In this document: positions 36,073 to 43,936 of the stretch, one piece after another
How positions within the stretch are numbered: the first letter of the stretch is position 1
How the letters are laid out: the number at the start of each line of letters is the position of its first letter
NCBI RefSeq assembly: GCF_024505055.1
Contig: NZ_JANIBL010000041.1
Span: 1 to 44,582 of the forward strand
DNA: 44,582 bases
DNA from: Methylomonas rosea
Lineage (GTDB): Bacteria > Pseudomonadota > Gammaproteobacteria > Methylococcales > Methylomonadaceae
Reading direction: 5' to 3'
Made by a program: the position numbers and the translations under genes
The notes under the pieces: generated by a model
What the model was told of the DNA's origin: nothing
Seen by the model: only the letters and a program-made list of their open reading frames with translations
Database searches by the model: none

Positions 36073-36746
36073 AAGGTCGGCGTTGGCGGGCGGTTATCTT
36101 TGATATGGACGGTCTGGTTTTGGATAGTGAGCCTACCTATGTGCAAGCTTGGCAGGCTGCAGCCGATGAGCTTGGTTTTACGATGCCGGCCGAATTTTGG
36201 GATGGCTTGTCCGGTTGTTCCGGAAAGACGGTTACTCAGCGTTTGCAAATGCACTGCGGGCTTGATTTCAATCTGGAAAAGTTTCAGCAATTAAGTAGCA
36301 TTTATTGGCTCGCGCATGTGCAGCAATACGGTATCGCCGTAAAACCCGGTTTTTTTGCCGTGTTGGACGTATTAGCTCTGCACGGTTTGCCGTTCTGTCT
36401 GGCAACGAATAGCCCACTCGCGGCAGCGCAACAGTGCCTGGCCTGGGCCGGATTGACGGATATTTTTTCCTGTATTGTTGCCGGCGATACGGTGCGCGCC
36501 GCCAAGCCCGCCCCGGATATTTTTTTGCGCGCTTCCGCAGAATTGGCACAGCAGGTCGAAGACTGTTTGGTGCTGGAAGACTCGCCAACAGGCGTCCGCG
36601 CCGCTCTGGCCGCCGGAGCGCCTTGCGTCTTCGTGCCGTCGTTACGGCCAACTGACGCATGGGCCGCCGAACACGCCGATTTTCTAATGGACGATCTGCA
36701 CCAAGTGGCCGATTTTATCTCGGCCCGCCAATTTCATCCGCTATAA
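36069..36746 (+). CDS. HAD-family phosphatase (phosphoglycolate/beta-phosphoglucomutase-like)
   Basis: This 225-residue HAD hydrolase of subfamily IA has motif I FDMDGLVLDSE (nucleophile D13, acid D15), motif II LATNSPLA, and motifs III and IV around AAKPAPDIFLRAS and LVLEDSPTGVRAALAAG. The helical cap lies between residues 20 and 85. The probable TTG start overlaps the upstream stop as TTGA. The sugar-phosphate or nucleotide substrate is unknown. Its place between a nucleotidyltransferase and beta-RFAP synthase makes a dephosphorylation step in methanopterin synthesis possible, though many HAD proteins are housekeeping. Confidence 0.88.
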   Translation: MKGRRWRAVIFDMDGLVLDSEPTYVQAWQAAADELGFTMPAEFWDGLSGCSGKTVTQRLQMHCGLDFNLEKFQQLSSIYWLAHVQQYGIAVKPGFFAVLDVLALHGLPFCLATNSPLAAAQQCLAWAGLTDIFSCIVAGDTVRAAKPAPDIFLRASAELAQQVEDCLVLEDSPTGVRAALAAGAPCVFVPSLRPTDAWAAEHADFLMDDLHQVADFISARQFHPL

Positions 36747-36777
36747 TGCCCGCTCCTTACTATTTGACGGAATCCAG

Positions 36778-37740
36778 GTGGTGAAAGCGCGGTACCAAAC
36801 AGTCACGGTGATAGCGCCGGCTCGCTTGCATATGGGCTTTATCGATTTAAGCGGGGCGTTGGGGCGGCATTTCGGCAGTATTGGTTTGGCGCTGAACGAG
36901 ATCAATACCAGGCTTACCATAACCGCAGCGGAAAGCCTGCAAGTTAGCGGCCCGTCAGCTGCTCGTGCCCTGAAATGTACCCGGCAATTTTGTCAGCTGC
37001 TGGGCGTTTCCGATGCACTCAAGATCACTATCGATAATGCCATCCCCGAACATATTGGGTTAGGGTCCGGCACGCAAATGGCTTTGGCTGTCGGTGCCGC
37101 GTTAAATGCCTTTTACGGATTGGGGCTGTCGGTGCGGGAAATAGCGCAGCTCTCCGATCGCGGCGCGCGTTCCGGTATTGGTATCGGCATCTTTGAGAAA
37201 GGCGGCTTGGTGGTGGACGGTGGCCGAGGGCCTGATACCAAAACCCCGCCGATGATCGCGCAAATGGCTGTGCCTGAAGACTGGCGGTTTATTTTGGTGT
37301 TCGATCAGCGCGGCCAAGGTTTGCACGGCGAACAGGAAGTAAGTGCTTTTCAGCAGTTGCCACCGTTTCCGCAAGCACAGGCCGAACGCTTGTGTTACTT
37401 GCTGTTGATGCAGGGTTTGCCGGCTCTGGCTGAAGGCGATCTTGATAAATTCGGTGAAGTGATTACTTCGTTGCAACAAGCGGTGGGTGAGCATTTCGCG
37501 CCGGTACAGGGTGGGGTATTTACCAGCCCGGATGTTGCGGCAGCGATGGCGAGTCTGGCCGCGCAAGGTGCGGTGGCGATAGGTCAGACTTCGTGGGGGC
37601 CGACAGGATTTTGTGCGGTTGCCGATCCGCAAGGCGCGGCGGAGCTACTGGCTCGGTTGGAAGCGCAATTCGCCGCATCACCGTTAAGTTTTATGCTGGC
37701 CAGCGCTCGAAATCAGACAGCCGAAATTATTGTCAGTTAG
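36778..37740 (+). CDS. Beta-ribofuranosylaminobenzene 5'-phosphate synthase
   Basis: This GHMP-kinase-fold enzyme condenses p-hydroxybenzoate or p-aminobenzoate with PRPP, with loss of CO2 and pyrophosphate, in the first committed step of tetrahydromethanopterin synthesis. Diagnostic motifs are APARLHMGFIDLSGALGRHFG near the N-terminus, PEHIGLGSGTQMALAVG (GHMP phosphate loop) and RGARSGIGIGIFEKGGLVVDGG. The end has GQTSWGPTGFCAV. The 320-residue length fits bacterial homologues from methylotrophs. Two adjacent GTG codons can start it (36778 or 36781). It follows the HAD gene by 31 bp and is convergent with soxZ 8 bp away. This gene is the main reason to call the organism a methylotroph or methanotroph. 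Confidence 0.9.
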   Translation: MVKARYQTVTVIAPARLHMGFIDLSGALGRHFGSIGLALNEINTRLTITAAESLQVSGPSAARALKCTRQFCQLLGVSDALKITIDNAIPEHIGLGSGTQMALAVGAALNAFYGLGLSVREIAQLSDRGARSGIGIGIFEKGGLVVDGGRGPDTKTPPMIAQMAVPEDWRFILVFDQRGQGLHGEQEVSAFQQLPPFPQAQAERLCYLLLMQGLPALAEGDLDKFGEVITSLQQAVGEHFAPVQGGVFTSPDVAAAMASLAAQGAVAIGQTSWGPTGFCAVADPQGAAELLARLEAQFAASPLSFMLASARNQTAEIIVS

Positions 37741-37748
37741 CGTTTGTT

Positions 37749-38060
37749 TCAGTCAAGCACATGCTCGGCGCTATCTTTGCTTTGTCTATTGTCAGTCCAT
37801 TCTGCGCTAAGCCTATCGCCGCTATTGCCGGCTCTTAATCTAAACGTAAAAAACGGATTTTTGGAGATACTGCCGGCCAAGTTGACGGTTAGAATCAGTT
37901 GGTCGTTTAGTTTAACCAGCAACTGCTCGATAAAATGCGCCGGAATCAACTCACCGTTGGCATCCCGATTGCGGCCGTTTTCCATCGGATGCGAGATCAG
38001 CAATTTAACTTCTACGTAGCCGTCGCGCCGTTGGCTTCTGATTTTTACAGTGTTAGCCAT
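37749..38060 (-). CDS. soxZ: Thiosulfate-oxidation carrier subunit SoxZ
   Basis: This 103-residue Ig-like protein is the partner of SoxY in the periplasmic carrier complex. Family features are VKIRSQRRDGYVEVKLLISHPMENG and RDANGELIPAHFIEQL, then KNPFFTFRLR near the C-terminus. Like other SoxZ proteins it has no signal peptide, because it travels with the Tat-exported SoxY. Its ATG follows the soxY stop by one base, so the genes are coupled. Other sox genes (soxAX, soxB, soxCD) are not in the window. Confidence 0.93.
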   Translation of the reverse strand: MANTVKIRSQRRDGYVEVKLLISHPMENGRNRDANGELIPAHFIEQLLVKLNDQLILTVNLAGSISKNPFFTFRLRAGNSGDRLSAEWTDNRQSKDSAEHVLD

Positions 38061-38061
38061 A

Positions 38062-38523
38062 TCAACCTGTACCGCAGCCGCCGCGCATTACATTGACCCA
38101 ACGGCTGGTGCGCAGTAGCTCTCCGTTATGTTCCGCAAGCAAAATCACGCTGCAAGATTCGGCTAATTTAATCCGCGCGGTGAGGAAGGTTGCTATTAGT
38201 GGCGTGAGTTCGAATTCCGCCAGCAGCGGCGTAGGGTTTTTATCGGCGAATAGATACAGTTTCTCGATGCCGTCCAACTCACTAGCAATGCTCACCGGCA
38301 CCACCGCGCCATCTTCGGCAATCTCGGGCAGAATCAAATTGAGTTTATCGCTATCAATCACCGTTCGCTGATCGATAAATTGCGCGTAGAGGGTGCCAAA
38401 GTCCTCGGCGGCAAAATGCTTTGCCAACCGCTCGGCAACTGCGCTTGCGGATTTGCCTGTCAGCCAAGCCCCGGCCAGCAAAATACCGGAGTGCTTTAGA
38501 AATAGACGGCGGGTGCTAGGCAT
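38062..38523 (-). CDS. soxY: Thiosulfate-oxidation carrier subunit SoxY
   Basis: This 153-residue carrier holds sulfur intermediates on a C-terminal cysteine. A twin-arginine signal (STRRLFLKHSG, hydrophobic stretch ILLAGAWLTG) exports the SoxYZ pair folded. The C-terminus is RGGCGTG, with C150 as the sulfur-carrying residue; the usual ending is GGCGG, so threonine replaces a glycine. The middle (VPVSIASELDGIEKLYLFADKNPTP) matches the SoxY domain. It is divergent from a small membrane-protein gene, and an FNR-type box lies 24 bp from its start codon, where it could repress soxYZ. Confidence 0.93.
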   Translation of the reverse strand: MPSTRRLFLKHSGILLAGAWLTGKSASAVAERLAKHFAAEDFGTLYAQFIDQRTVIDSDKLNLILPEIAEDGAVVPVSIASELDGIEKLYLFADKNPTPLLAEFELTPLIATFLTARIKLAESCSVILLAEHNGELLRTSRWVNVMRGGCGTG

Positions 38524-38546
38524 GAAATTTAATAACCATAAAAAGT

Positions 38547-38560
38547 TTGATGTATATCAA
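38547..38560. promoter_or_regulatory. FNR/ANR-type binding site
   Basis: TTGATGTATATCAA matches the FNR consensus TTGAT-N4-ATCAA at every fixed position. It is centred at 38,553.5. On the plus strand a -10-like TTATCT at 38,581-38,586 puts the transcription start near 38,593-38,595, so the box is at about -40 to -41.5, the class II activator position. It therefore probably activates the 64-residue protein gene when oxygen is low, through an FNR/ANR homologue. Confidence 0.75.
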
Positions 38561-38645
38561 AAAAATTAAGCCTCCACTTGTTATCTTTTGCCCCGTTGAA
38601 ATTTTTTCAGCACCACCATCACAAACAACAAAAGGAAGGTACAAA

Positions 38646-38840
38646 ATGAGTGAAGTACAAGAAAAAGATAATTTCTGGCTCTATATCGTCATTGCTGTCG
38701 TCTTGGCGGCTGGCGCTGTACTGATGGTAAAAAATGCCGAGCATGACAAATATGCTACCGCAGCAAAAAATATCGCCGAAGACTCCGCCAACTCAGCTTA
38801 CCGCAATGATGTACTTCACAGCGGTGGCGCGAAAAGATAA
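38646..38840 (+). CDS. Small single-helix membrane protein under an FNR box
   Basis: This 64-residue protein has one transmembrane helix (about residues 11-28, LYIVIAVVLAAGAVLMV) and a charged C-terminal tail (NAEHDKYATAAKNIAEDS). AAGGAAGG precedes the ATG, and the leader is about 50 nt. The longer reading frame that begins upstream crosses the promoter and is not used. A strong terminator follows 47 bp after the stop, making it a monocistronic transcript. Its family is not recognised. Small single-helix proteins are often extra subunits of terminal oxidases or other membrane complexes, and regulation by oxygen would fit that, but this is inference. Confidence 0.82.
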   Translation: MSEVQEKDNFWLYIVIAVVLAAGAVLMVKNAEHDKYATAAKNIAEDSANSAYRNDVLHSGGAKR

Positions 38841-38887
38841 GCTCTTTTCAGCGTTTCGGGAAATGTGATCTGCGTTTCCCAAATTCG

Positions 38888-38935
38888 CGGATTTTGGTGG
38901 GGCATCCGGGCCCCGTCAAAATCCGTTTCTGTTTC
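38888..38935 (+). terminator. Rho-independent terminator after the small protein gene
   Basis: A two-part hairpin: outer stem CGGATTTTG and CAAAATCCG (9 bp), inner stem GGGGC and GCCCC, then the T-rich tract TTTCTGTTTCT. It lies between the small protein gene and the convergent mtnP gene, and would stop plus-strand transcription just before mtnP. Confidence 0.78.
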
Positions 38936-38937
38936 TG

Positions 38938-39678
38938 CTAGTCGTTAAACAATACTGTTGCTTTCAGCAAGGCGATAGCATTGGTCATGCCAACTTCCAA
39001 GTTTTTCTCGATTTCGGCCATGGTGATTTCACCCTCGACCACACCGGCCGCCCAATTGGCTACCACCGAGATGTTTGCATAAGCCAAACCCAGTTCCCGC
39101 GCTAGCGCGGCTTCCGGCATGCCGGTCATACCAACCAAGTCGCAACCATCGTTAGCCATGCGTTTGATTTCGGCAACTGTTTCCAGTCTCGGTCCTTGGG
39201 TGCAGCCGTAGGTGCCTGAGGTGCTTATCGATATGTTTGCCTGTTGCGCGGCTTGCATAATGCGCGTACGTAGCGAGGGTGTATAAGGCTCGGTGAAGTC
39301 GATATGTGTGACATGCTCCAGATCGTCGGCAAAAAACGTATGCTCCCGGCCATAGCTGTAGTCTATCAATTGATCGGGAATCGCAATAACGGCCGGCGCC
39401 ATCTCCGCGCCTATGCCACCGACGGCGGCAACGCCGATAATCTCGGTAACGCCTAGCTGTTTTAAACCCCAGATATTGGCCCGGTAGTTGATTTTGTGCG
39501 GCGGAATACGATGTGGATTGCCGTGTCTGGCCAGGAACACTAGTTTCTTCCCATTTAGCTCGCCAAGTAAATAAGGCGCGGACGGTTCGCCGAAAGGTGT
39601 GCTTACACGTTCTTCACCGGCGATTGTTAAGTATTCGATTTGGGTGAGGCCGGTGCCGCCTATGATCGCCAATGTCAT
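38938..39678 (-). CDS. S-methyl-5'-thioinosine/thioadenosine phosphorylase
   Basis: This 246-residue nucleoside phosphorylase of the MTAP/PNP family has IIGGTGLTQIE at the N-terminus, the phosphate-binding segment FLARHGNPHRIPPHKINYRAN and AAVGGIGAEMAPA. Further motifs are YGCTQGPRLETVAEIKR and the purine-site region VGMTGMPEAALARELGLAYANISVVANWAAG. The gene neighbourhood (hpt and nagZ) and similarity to Pseudomonas PA3004 favour methylthioinosine as substrate, giving hypoxanthine for the adjacent Hpt. MTAP activity is the alternative. It overlaps hpt by 4 bp (ATGA). Confidence 0.9.
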   Translation of the reverse strand: MTLAIIGGTGLTQIEYLTIAGEERVSTPFGEPSAPYLLGELNGKKLVFLARHGNPHRIPPHKINYRANIWGLKQLGVTEIIGVAAVGGIGAEMAPAVIAIPDQLIDYSYGREHTFFADDLEHVTHIDFTEPYTPSLRTRIMQAAQQANISISTSGTYGCTQGPRLETVAEIKRMANDGCDLVGMTGMPEAALARELGLAYANISVVANWAAGVVEGEITMAEIEKNLEVGMTNAIALLKATVLFND

Positions 39679-40229
39679 AATACTTCCTTGCAGGCAAATA
39701 CGCCTGGCGCATTTCTAAGATAACCCTTGTAATCCATGCCGTAGCCAAACAGATAATGATTGGCGACTGTCAGGCCGATAAAGTCTGGCTCGATAGGTTT
39801 GGTGACTTGCAGGTCCTTGTCGAACAGTGCGGCCGTGTATACGGCGCTAGCACCTTGGTCCCGGCAATATTCGACAATGGCATGCAGCGTATGACCTTCG
39901 TCGAGGATATCGTCTACCACCAATACCGTGCGCCCAGCTAACGGAGTAGTCGGTTTGAATAGCCAATGTATATCGCTGCCCGAAGTGGTGTTGCGATAGC
40001 GGCTGGCGTGGACGCTATCCAGATTCAAGGGAAAGTCCAGACGCGGCAGCAATTTGCCGGTAGCGATAATGCCGCCGTTGATGACGCACAGCACCAGGGG
40101 GTTACTGTTTTGTAGTTTTTCGGTGATCGCCGCGGCCATGTTATCCAAAGCCGCCTCGACTTCCTCGACGCTATGCAGCAATAGTGCTTGCTGTTTAACA
40201 ATGCCGATTTCTTCAAGCATGGGATTCAT
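39675..40229 (-). CDS. hpt: Hypoxanthine-guanine phosphoribosyltransferase
   Basis: This 184-residue purine salvage enzyme transfers ribose-phosphate from PRPP to hypoxanthine or guanine. The PRPP-binding motif VLVVDDILDEGHTL lies near residue 100. The pyrophosphate loop is CVINGGIIATGKL, and the purine-binding C-terminal region is FIGLTVANHYLFGYGMDYKGYLRN. It lies between nagZ (17-bp overlap) and the thioinosine phosphorylase gene (4-bp overlap). Hypoxanthine released by the latter could be used at once. An internal ATG at residue 4 is an alternative start. Confidence 0.92.
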   Translation of the reverse strand: MNPMLEEIGIVKQQALLLHSVEEVEAALDNMAAAITEKLQNSNPLVLCVINGGIIATGKLLPRLDFPLNLDSVHASRYRNTTSGSDIHWLFKPTTPLAGRTVLVVDDILDEGHTLHAIVEYCRDQGASAVYTAALFDKDLQVTKPIEPDFIGLTVANHYLFGYGMDYKGYLRNAPGVFACKEVL

Positions 40230-41229
40230 AAAATTCCGAGATTTGTTTGGAAACTATTTGCCATTTTTCATTTTTCGCCAAGGTGTCCTTGTCGAGCTGA
40301 CATTTACCGCGCATGGCTTGCAAGCGTTGTTCGCGTTTGCTGTTTTGGCTGATAGGCAATTTATCCAGCACTTGTTCGGCGGCTGCCGAATTATTGCAAA
40401 CCAGCAGCATATCGCAGCCGGCTTGCTGGGCAAGGCCGGCGCGTTCGGTAAAGTCGCCTATGCTGGCCGCGCCTTCCATGCTCAGATCGTCGCTGAATAT
40501 TGCACCGTCGAAACCCAGTTCGCCGCGCAAAATCGTTTGTAACCAAAAGCTGGAAAACCCTGCCGGGTAGCGATCTACCTGCGGATAAGCCACATGAGCC
40601 GGCATGATGGCTTCCAGGCCTTGTTCGATCAGTTGCTTGAACGGCACTAAATCCTGCCGGCGGATCGTTTCCAAGTCGCGCTCGTCGACTGGCAAGGTCA
40701 AATGCGAATCCAGCGCCACCGCCCCATGACCCGGAAAGTGTTTGCCGGTGGCCGCCATGCCGGCGCTGCGCATGCCTTGTCGAAACGCGCCGGCCAGTTC
40801 GCCGGCTAATTTCGCGTCTTGGGAAAACGAGCGGTTGCCGATGATCTCGCTAACGCCGCAATCCACATCCAACACGGGCGCGAAACTAAAGTCCACATCC
40901 ACCGCCAGCAGTTCGCTGGCCATCAGCCAGCCGGCGGCTTCCGCCAGCTCGGATTGTTCGGCGTAAAAAGCTGCTGCCGGTAAGCGGGTAAAGCCGTTTT
41001 GAAAGCGTTGCACGCGGCCGCCTTCCTGATCGACCGCGATCAAAATGTCGCCATTACGCGCGGCGCGGATTTGTTTGATCAAATCGGCGACTTGCCGAGG
41101 GTTGTCGTAATTTCTAGCGAACAGGATTAAGGCGCCGGTATTGGGGTGAGCGATTTTTTCTTTGTCCAGCGCGCTGAGGCTGTGGGCCTCGATGTCGATC
41201 ATGACCGGGCCGATAGCTTGTGGTTTCAT
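40213..41229 (-). CDS. nagZ: Beta-N-acetylglucosaminidase NagZ
   Basis: This cytoplasmic family 3 glycosidase removes GlcNAc from anhydromuropeptides in peptidoglycan recycling, producing signals that in many bacteria control AmpC. The 338-residue protein starts at MKPQAIGPVMIDIEA. Signature motifs are VDQEGGRVQRF, KHFPGHGAVALDSHLTLP (the catalytic His of GH3 NagZ is in this loop), and AIFSDDLSMEGA with the nucleophile aspartate. The ATG at 41229 is chosen over an upstream TTG; a TATAAT-like -10 (41,276-41,281, reverse strand) would give a leader of about 40 nt. It is the first gene of nagZ-hpt-mtnP and divergent from the FliL-like gene. Confidence 0.94.
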   Translation of the reverse strand: MKPQAIGPVMIDIEAHSLSALDKEKIAHPNTGALILFARNYDNPRQVADLIKQIRAARNGDILIAVDQEGGRVQRFQNGFTRLPAAAFYAEQSELAEAAGWLMASELLAVDVDFSFAPVLDVDCGVSEIIGNRSFSQDAKLAGELAGAFRQGMRSAGMAATGKHFPGHGAVALDSHLTLPVDERDLETIRRQDLVPFKQLIEQGLEAIMPAHVAYPQVDRYPAGFSSFWLQTILRGELGFDGAIFSDDLSMEGAASIGDFTERAGLAQQAGCDMLLVCNNSAAAEQVLDKLPISQNSKREQRLQAMRGKCQLDKDTLAKNEKWQIVSKQISEFYESHA

Positions 41230-41291
41230 GGTGATAAATGGTGAAAATGGAATATACTTTTGGTCCAACCATCACATTATATGAGGAAACC

Positions 41292-41699
41292 GTGCGAACA
41301 TTTATTTTGTTGATCAGTTTGATGCTGTTACCGACGATGACTTGGGCTAATTCCGGCGAAAAAAAAGCCGACGAGAGCGCCGGTCCGGTTATTGAGTATG
41401 TGGAGATGAAACCTAAGTTCACCGTCAATCTGGCCGAGCCTAAAAAATATTTGATGCTGAATGTGCAACTACTGGCGGAAGGCGCCGAACACGTCGAAAA
41501 AATCAAAAAATATATGCCGGTTTTACGTCATGAGATGATCATGATGCTGAGCGGCATGAAAAGCGCCGATTTGCAAAGCATGGAACAGCGTGAAGCTTTG
41601 CGCTTGAAAACCAAACAATTGATAACGGATTTGTTGACCAAAGCTCAAAATAGCGATGGTTTCCGCGACGTCTTCTTCTCGGAGTTTTTGATCAATTAG
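41292..41699 (+). CDS. FliL-domain protein with signal peptide
   Basis: This 135-residue protein has an N-terminal signal peptide (VRTFILLISLMLLPTMTWA) and a C-terminal FliL-like domain (VEMKPKFTVNLAEPKKYLMLNVQLL, KKYMPVLRHEMIMMLSG, REALRLKTKQLITDLL, FSEFLIN). Flagellar FliL is normally held by an uncleaved membrane helix; here the signal looks cleavable, so this is probably a periplasmic paralogue. GTG 41292 is preferred because GAGGAAAC precedes it and it gives the signal peptide; the leader from a TATACT -10 at 41,253 would be about 27 nt. No flagellar genes are nearby. A terminator follows 28 bp downstream. Confidence 0.84.
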   Translation: MRTFILLISLMLLPTMTWANSGEKKADESAGPVIEYVEMKPKFTVNLAEPKKYLMLNVQLLAEGAEHVEKIKKYMPVLRHEMIMMLSGMKSADLQSMEQREALRLKTKQLITDLLTKAQNSDGFRDVFFSEFLIN

Positions 41700-41727
41700 C
41701 TATCGTGATAAATCAATAGGCTTGAAT

Positions 41728-41759
41728 AAAAAAGCTTGCAGCGATGCAAGCTTTTTTTT
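41728..41759 (+). terminator. Rho-independent terminator after the FliL-like gene
   Basis: AAAAAAGCTTGCA, loop gcga, TGCAAGC and eight T: a perfect stem with T-run, 28 bp after the stop codon. The A-run on the left would make it work in both directions. Confidence 0.92.
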
Positions 41760-42081
41760 GCACCTTAACTTCCTGATCAGCAAGAATCTTCAGCTAAGTG
41801 CTTTAGCCGCGCGGATACCCACAGAGCACAAGAACGAGTACCCTGTTCCGCGAATGGTAGGCTCTGAATCATCCATGAAGCCTGAAATCCGGCAATCCGC
41901 CGGAATGAGTGCGTCCATGAGGACGCTTTGGTGACCAGGTTAAAGTCCTTGTTACTGACCGGGCACGGGAGATGGTTTTCAGTCAGTGAATAGCCAAACA
42001 AATATTGCTGCATGCTTGATTGCAAACGCCAGCCGTGAAACGATTGGTGCCCTGCGCCACCTCGTAACCTTGACTTCATCC
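41760..42081. other. Structured non-coding leader before the ABC exporter genes
   Basis: No gene is supported here. Two hairpins lie close together: TCCGGC-aatcc-GCCGGA (41,888-41,904) and GCGTCC-atga-GGACGC (41,911-41,926). The region from the upstream terminator to the ABC ATPase start is about 320 bp. It could be a long mRNA leader or hold a small RNA, but no known family was recognised. Open frames crossing it lack ribosome sites. Confidence 0.35.
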
Positions 42082-43059
42082 ATGAATAAATCGCCCACAG
42101 CAAGCCTATCCGCCGAGAGTTCCATACCGATCATCAGTGTGCGTGGGGTTAGTAAAACCTATGCCGGCGGTTTTCAAGCGCTAAAAAATATAAACCTGGA
42201 TATTCAGCGCGGCGAGATATTTGCATTGCTTGGACCAAACGGCGCCGGCAAAACGACGCTAATCAGCATTGTCTGCGGCATCGTTAACGCTAGTGCCGGC
42301 AGCATCATCGCCGACGGTCACGACATCGCCCGCGACTACCGTGCGGCACGGGCCGCTATTGGCCTGGTGCCGCAGGAACTGCACACCGACGCGTTCGAAT
42401 CGGTGTGGGCCACGGTCACATTTAGCCGAGGCCTGTTCGGTAAGCCGCCCAACCCCACTTACCTGGAAAAAGTCCTGCGTGATTTATCGCTGTGGGATAA
42501 GCGTAACGAGAAAATCATGGCGTTGTCCGGCGGCATGAAGCGTCGGGTGTTGATCGCCAAGGCGCTGTCGCATGAACCGACGATATTGTTTCTCGATGAG
42601 CCGAGTGCCGGCGTGGATGTGGAATTACGCCACGATATGTGGCGGATGGTCCGCGAACTGCGAGAGCAGGGCACTACTATTATATTGACTACGCACTACA
42701 TCGAGGAAGCCGAACAGATGGCAGACCGTATTGGTGTCATCAGCAAGGGCGAGCTGATTCTGGTGGAAGATAAAGAGGTGTTGATGCGCAAGCTCGGCAA
42801 TAAGCAGCTTACGCTCAGGTTACGACAGCCCATGAGCATTATCCCGGCAGAGCTGAGCAATTGGTCGCTAACGCTGTGCGAACACGGTCACGCCTTGGTA
42901 TACAGCTTCGATACGCAGACGGAAGAAACCGGCATTGCCGAGTTGTTGCGTGCGTTAGGCGAGCACGGCATCGAGTTTAAAGATTTGCGTTCCAGCGAGA
43001 GTTCCTTGGAAGATATTTTCGTCAGCCTGGTGCATAGGCCGATGGAGGCACAGGCATGA
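42082..43059 (+). CDS. ABC-2 type exporter, ATP-binding protein
   Basis: This 325-residue ATPase shows Walker [14 protein letters not shown] loop VPQE, signature LSGGMKRRV, Walker [12 protein letters not shown] and H loop TTHYIEEAE. The C-terminal 90 residues form an accessory domain typical of DrrA/NodI-like exporters. The ATG at 42082 gives a normal N-terminus ([14 protein letters not shown] follows), though the ribosome site is weak. It overlaps the permease gene by 4 bp. The substrate is unknown; related pairs export drugs, lipid-linked or polysaccharide compounds. Confidence 0.92.
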   Translation: MNKSPTASLSAESSIPIISVRGVSKTYAGGFQALKNINLDIQRGEIFALLGPNGAGKTTLISIVCGIVNASAGSIIADGHDIARDYRAARAAIGLVPQELHTDAFESVWATVTFSRGLFGKPPNPTYLEKVLRDLSLWDKRNEKIMALSGGMKRRVLIAKALSHEPTILFLDEPSAGVDVELRHDMWRMVRELREQGTTIILTTHYIEEAEQMADRIGVISKGELILVEDKEVLMRKLGNKQLTLRLRQPMSIIPAELSNWSLTLCEHGHALVYSFDTQTEETGIAELLRALGEHGIEFKDLRSSESSLEDIFVSLVHRPMEAQA

Positions 43060-43817
43060 ATTTTTACGGCATTCGCGCGATTTATCGTTTTGAAATGGCT
43101 CGCACCTTCCGTACCTTAATGGAAAGTGTCGCTGCTCCGGTATTAACCACCTCGCTGTATTTCATTGTGTTTGGCAAAGCCATCGGTTCGCGGATGGGCG
43201 ACATCGACAGTATCGGTTACGGCGCTTACATCATTCCCGGCTTGGTGATGTTGAGTTTACTAAACGAGAGTATCTCCAATGCCTCATTCGGTATCTATAT
43301 GCCCAAATGGGCCGGGACGATTTACGAGCTGCTATCGGCACCCGTATCCTGGATTGAAGTGCTGATTGGTTATGTGGGGGCGGCGGCCACTAAATCGGTG
43401 ATGTTGGGTATGCTGATTCTGGGCACTGCACGTTTTTTTGTAGCCTACCAAATCGCCCATCCAATATGGATGATAGGCTTTTTGTTGCTGACCGCCGTGA
43501 CCTTCAGTCTGTTTGGTTTTATCATCGGCTTGTGGGCCGATAGTTTTCAGAAATTACAGGTTATACCCATGTTGATTGTCACTCCGCTGACCTTTCTGGG
43601 CGGCGCGTTCTATTCGATCAACATGTTGCCGCCTATCTGGCAGCAGATATCTTTGTTTAATCCGGTGGTCTATTTGATCAGCGGCTTTCGCTGGAGCTTT
43701 TATGAGATAGCCGATGTGGATGTTGCGGTGAGCATTGGCATGATTTTCGGCTTTCTGATGGTTTGCCTGACTTTTGTCTGGTGGGTGTTCAAGAGCGGAT
43801 ACAAGATAAGACGCTGA
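43056..43817 (+). CDS. ABC-2 type exporter, permease
   Basis: This 253-residue membrane protein with six hydrophobic segments matches the ABC-2 permease family. Family features are [51 protein letters not shown], and the C-terminal [35 protein letters not shown], which is the classic motif of this group. Its start overlaps the ATPase stop as ATGA, so one transporter is formed, probably as a dimer of each subunit. No substrate clue is in the neighbours. Confidence 0.93.
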   Translation: MNFYGIRAIYRFEMARTFRTLMESVAAPVLTTSLYFIVFGKAIGSRMGDIDSIGYGAYIIPGLVMLSLLNESISNASFGIYMPKWAGTIYELLSAPVSWIEVLIGYVGAAATKSVMLGMLILGTARFFVAYQIAHPIWMIGFLLLTAVTFSLFGFIIGLWADSFQKLQVIPMLIVTPLTFLGGAFYSINMLPPIWQQISLFNPVVYLISGFRWSFYEIADVDVAVSIGMIFGFLMVCLTFVWWVFKSGYKIRR

Positions 43818-43936
43818 GGCGCAAAATCGAAGGTCGGCGGGCAACATGGTGCTTACTTCTGAGCAGTGATCTGGAGATTGGCGTGTGATGGGTACAATCC
43901 CTTTTCCAGAATTTTCTCCTGTTTGTTGATTGTGCT

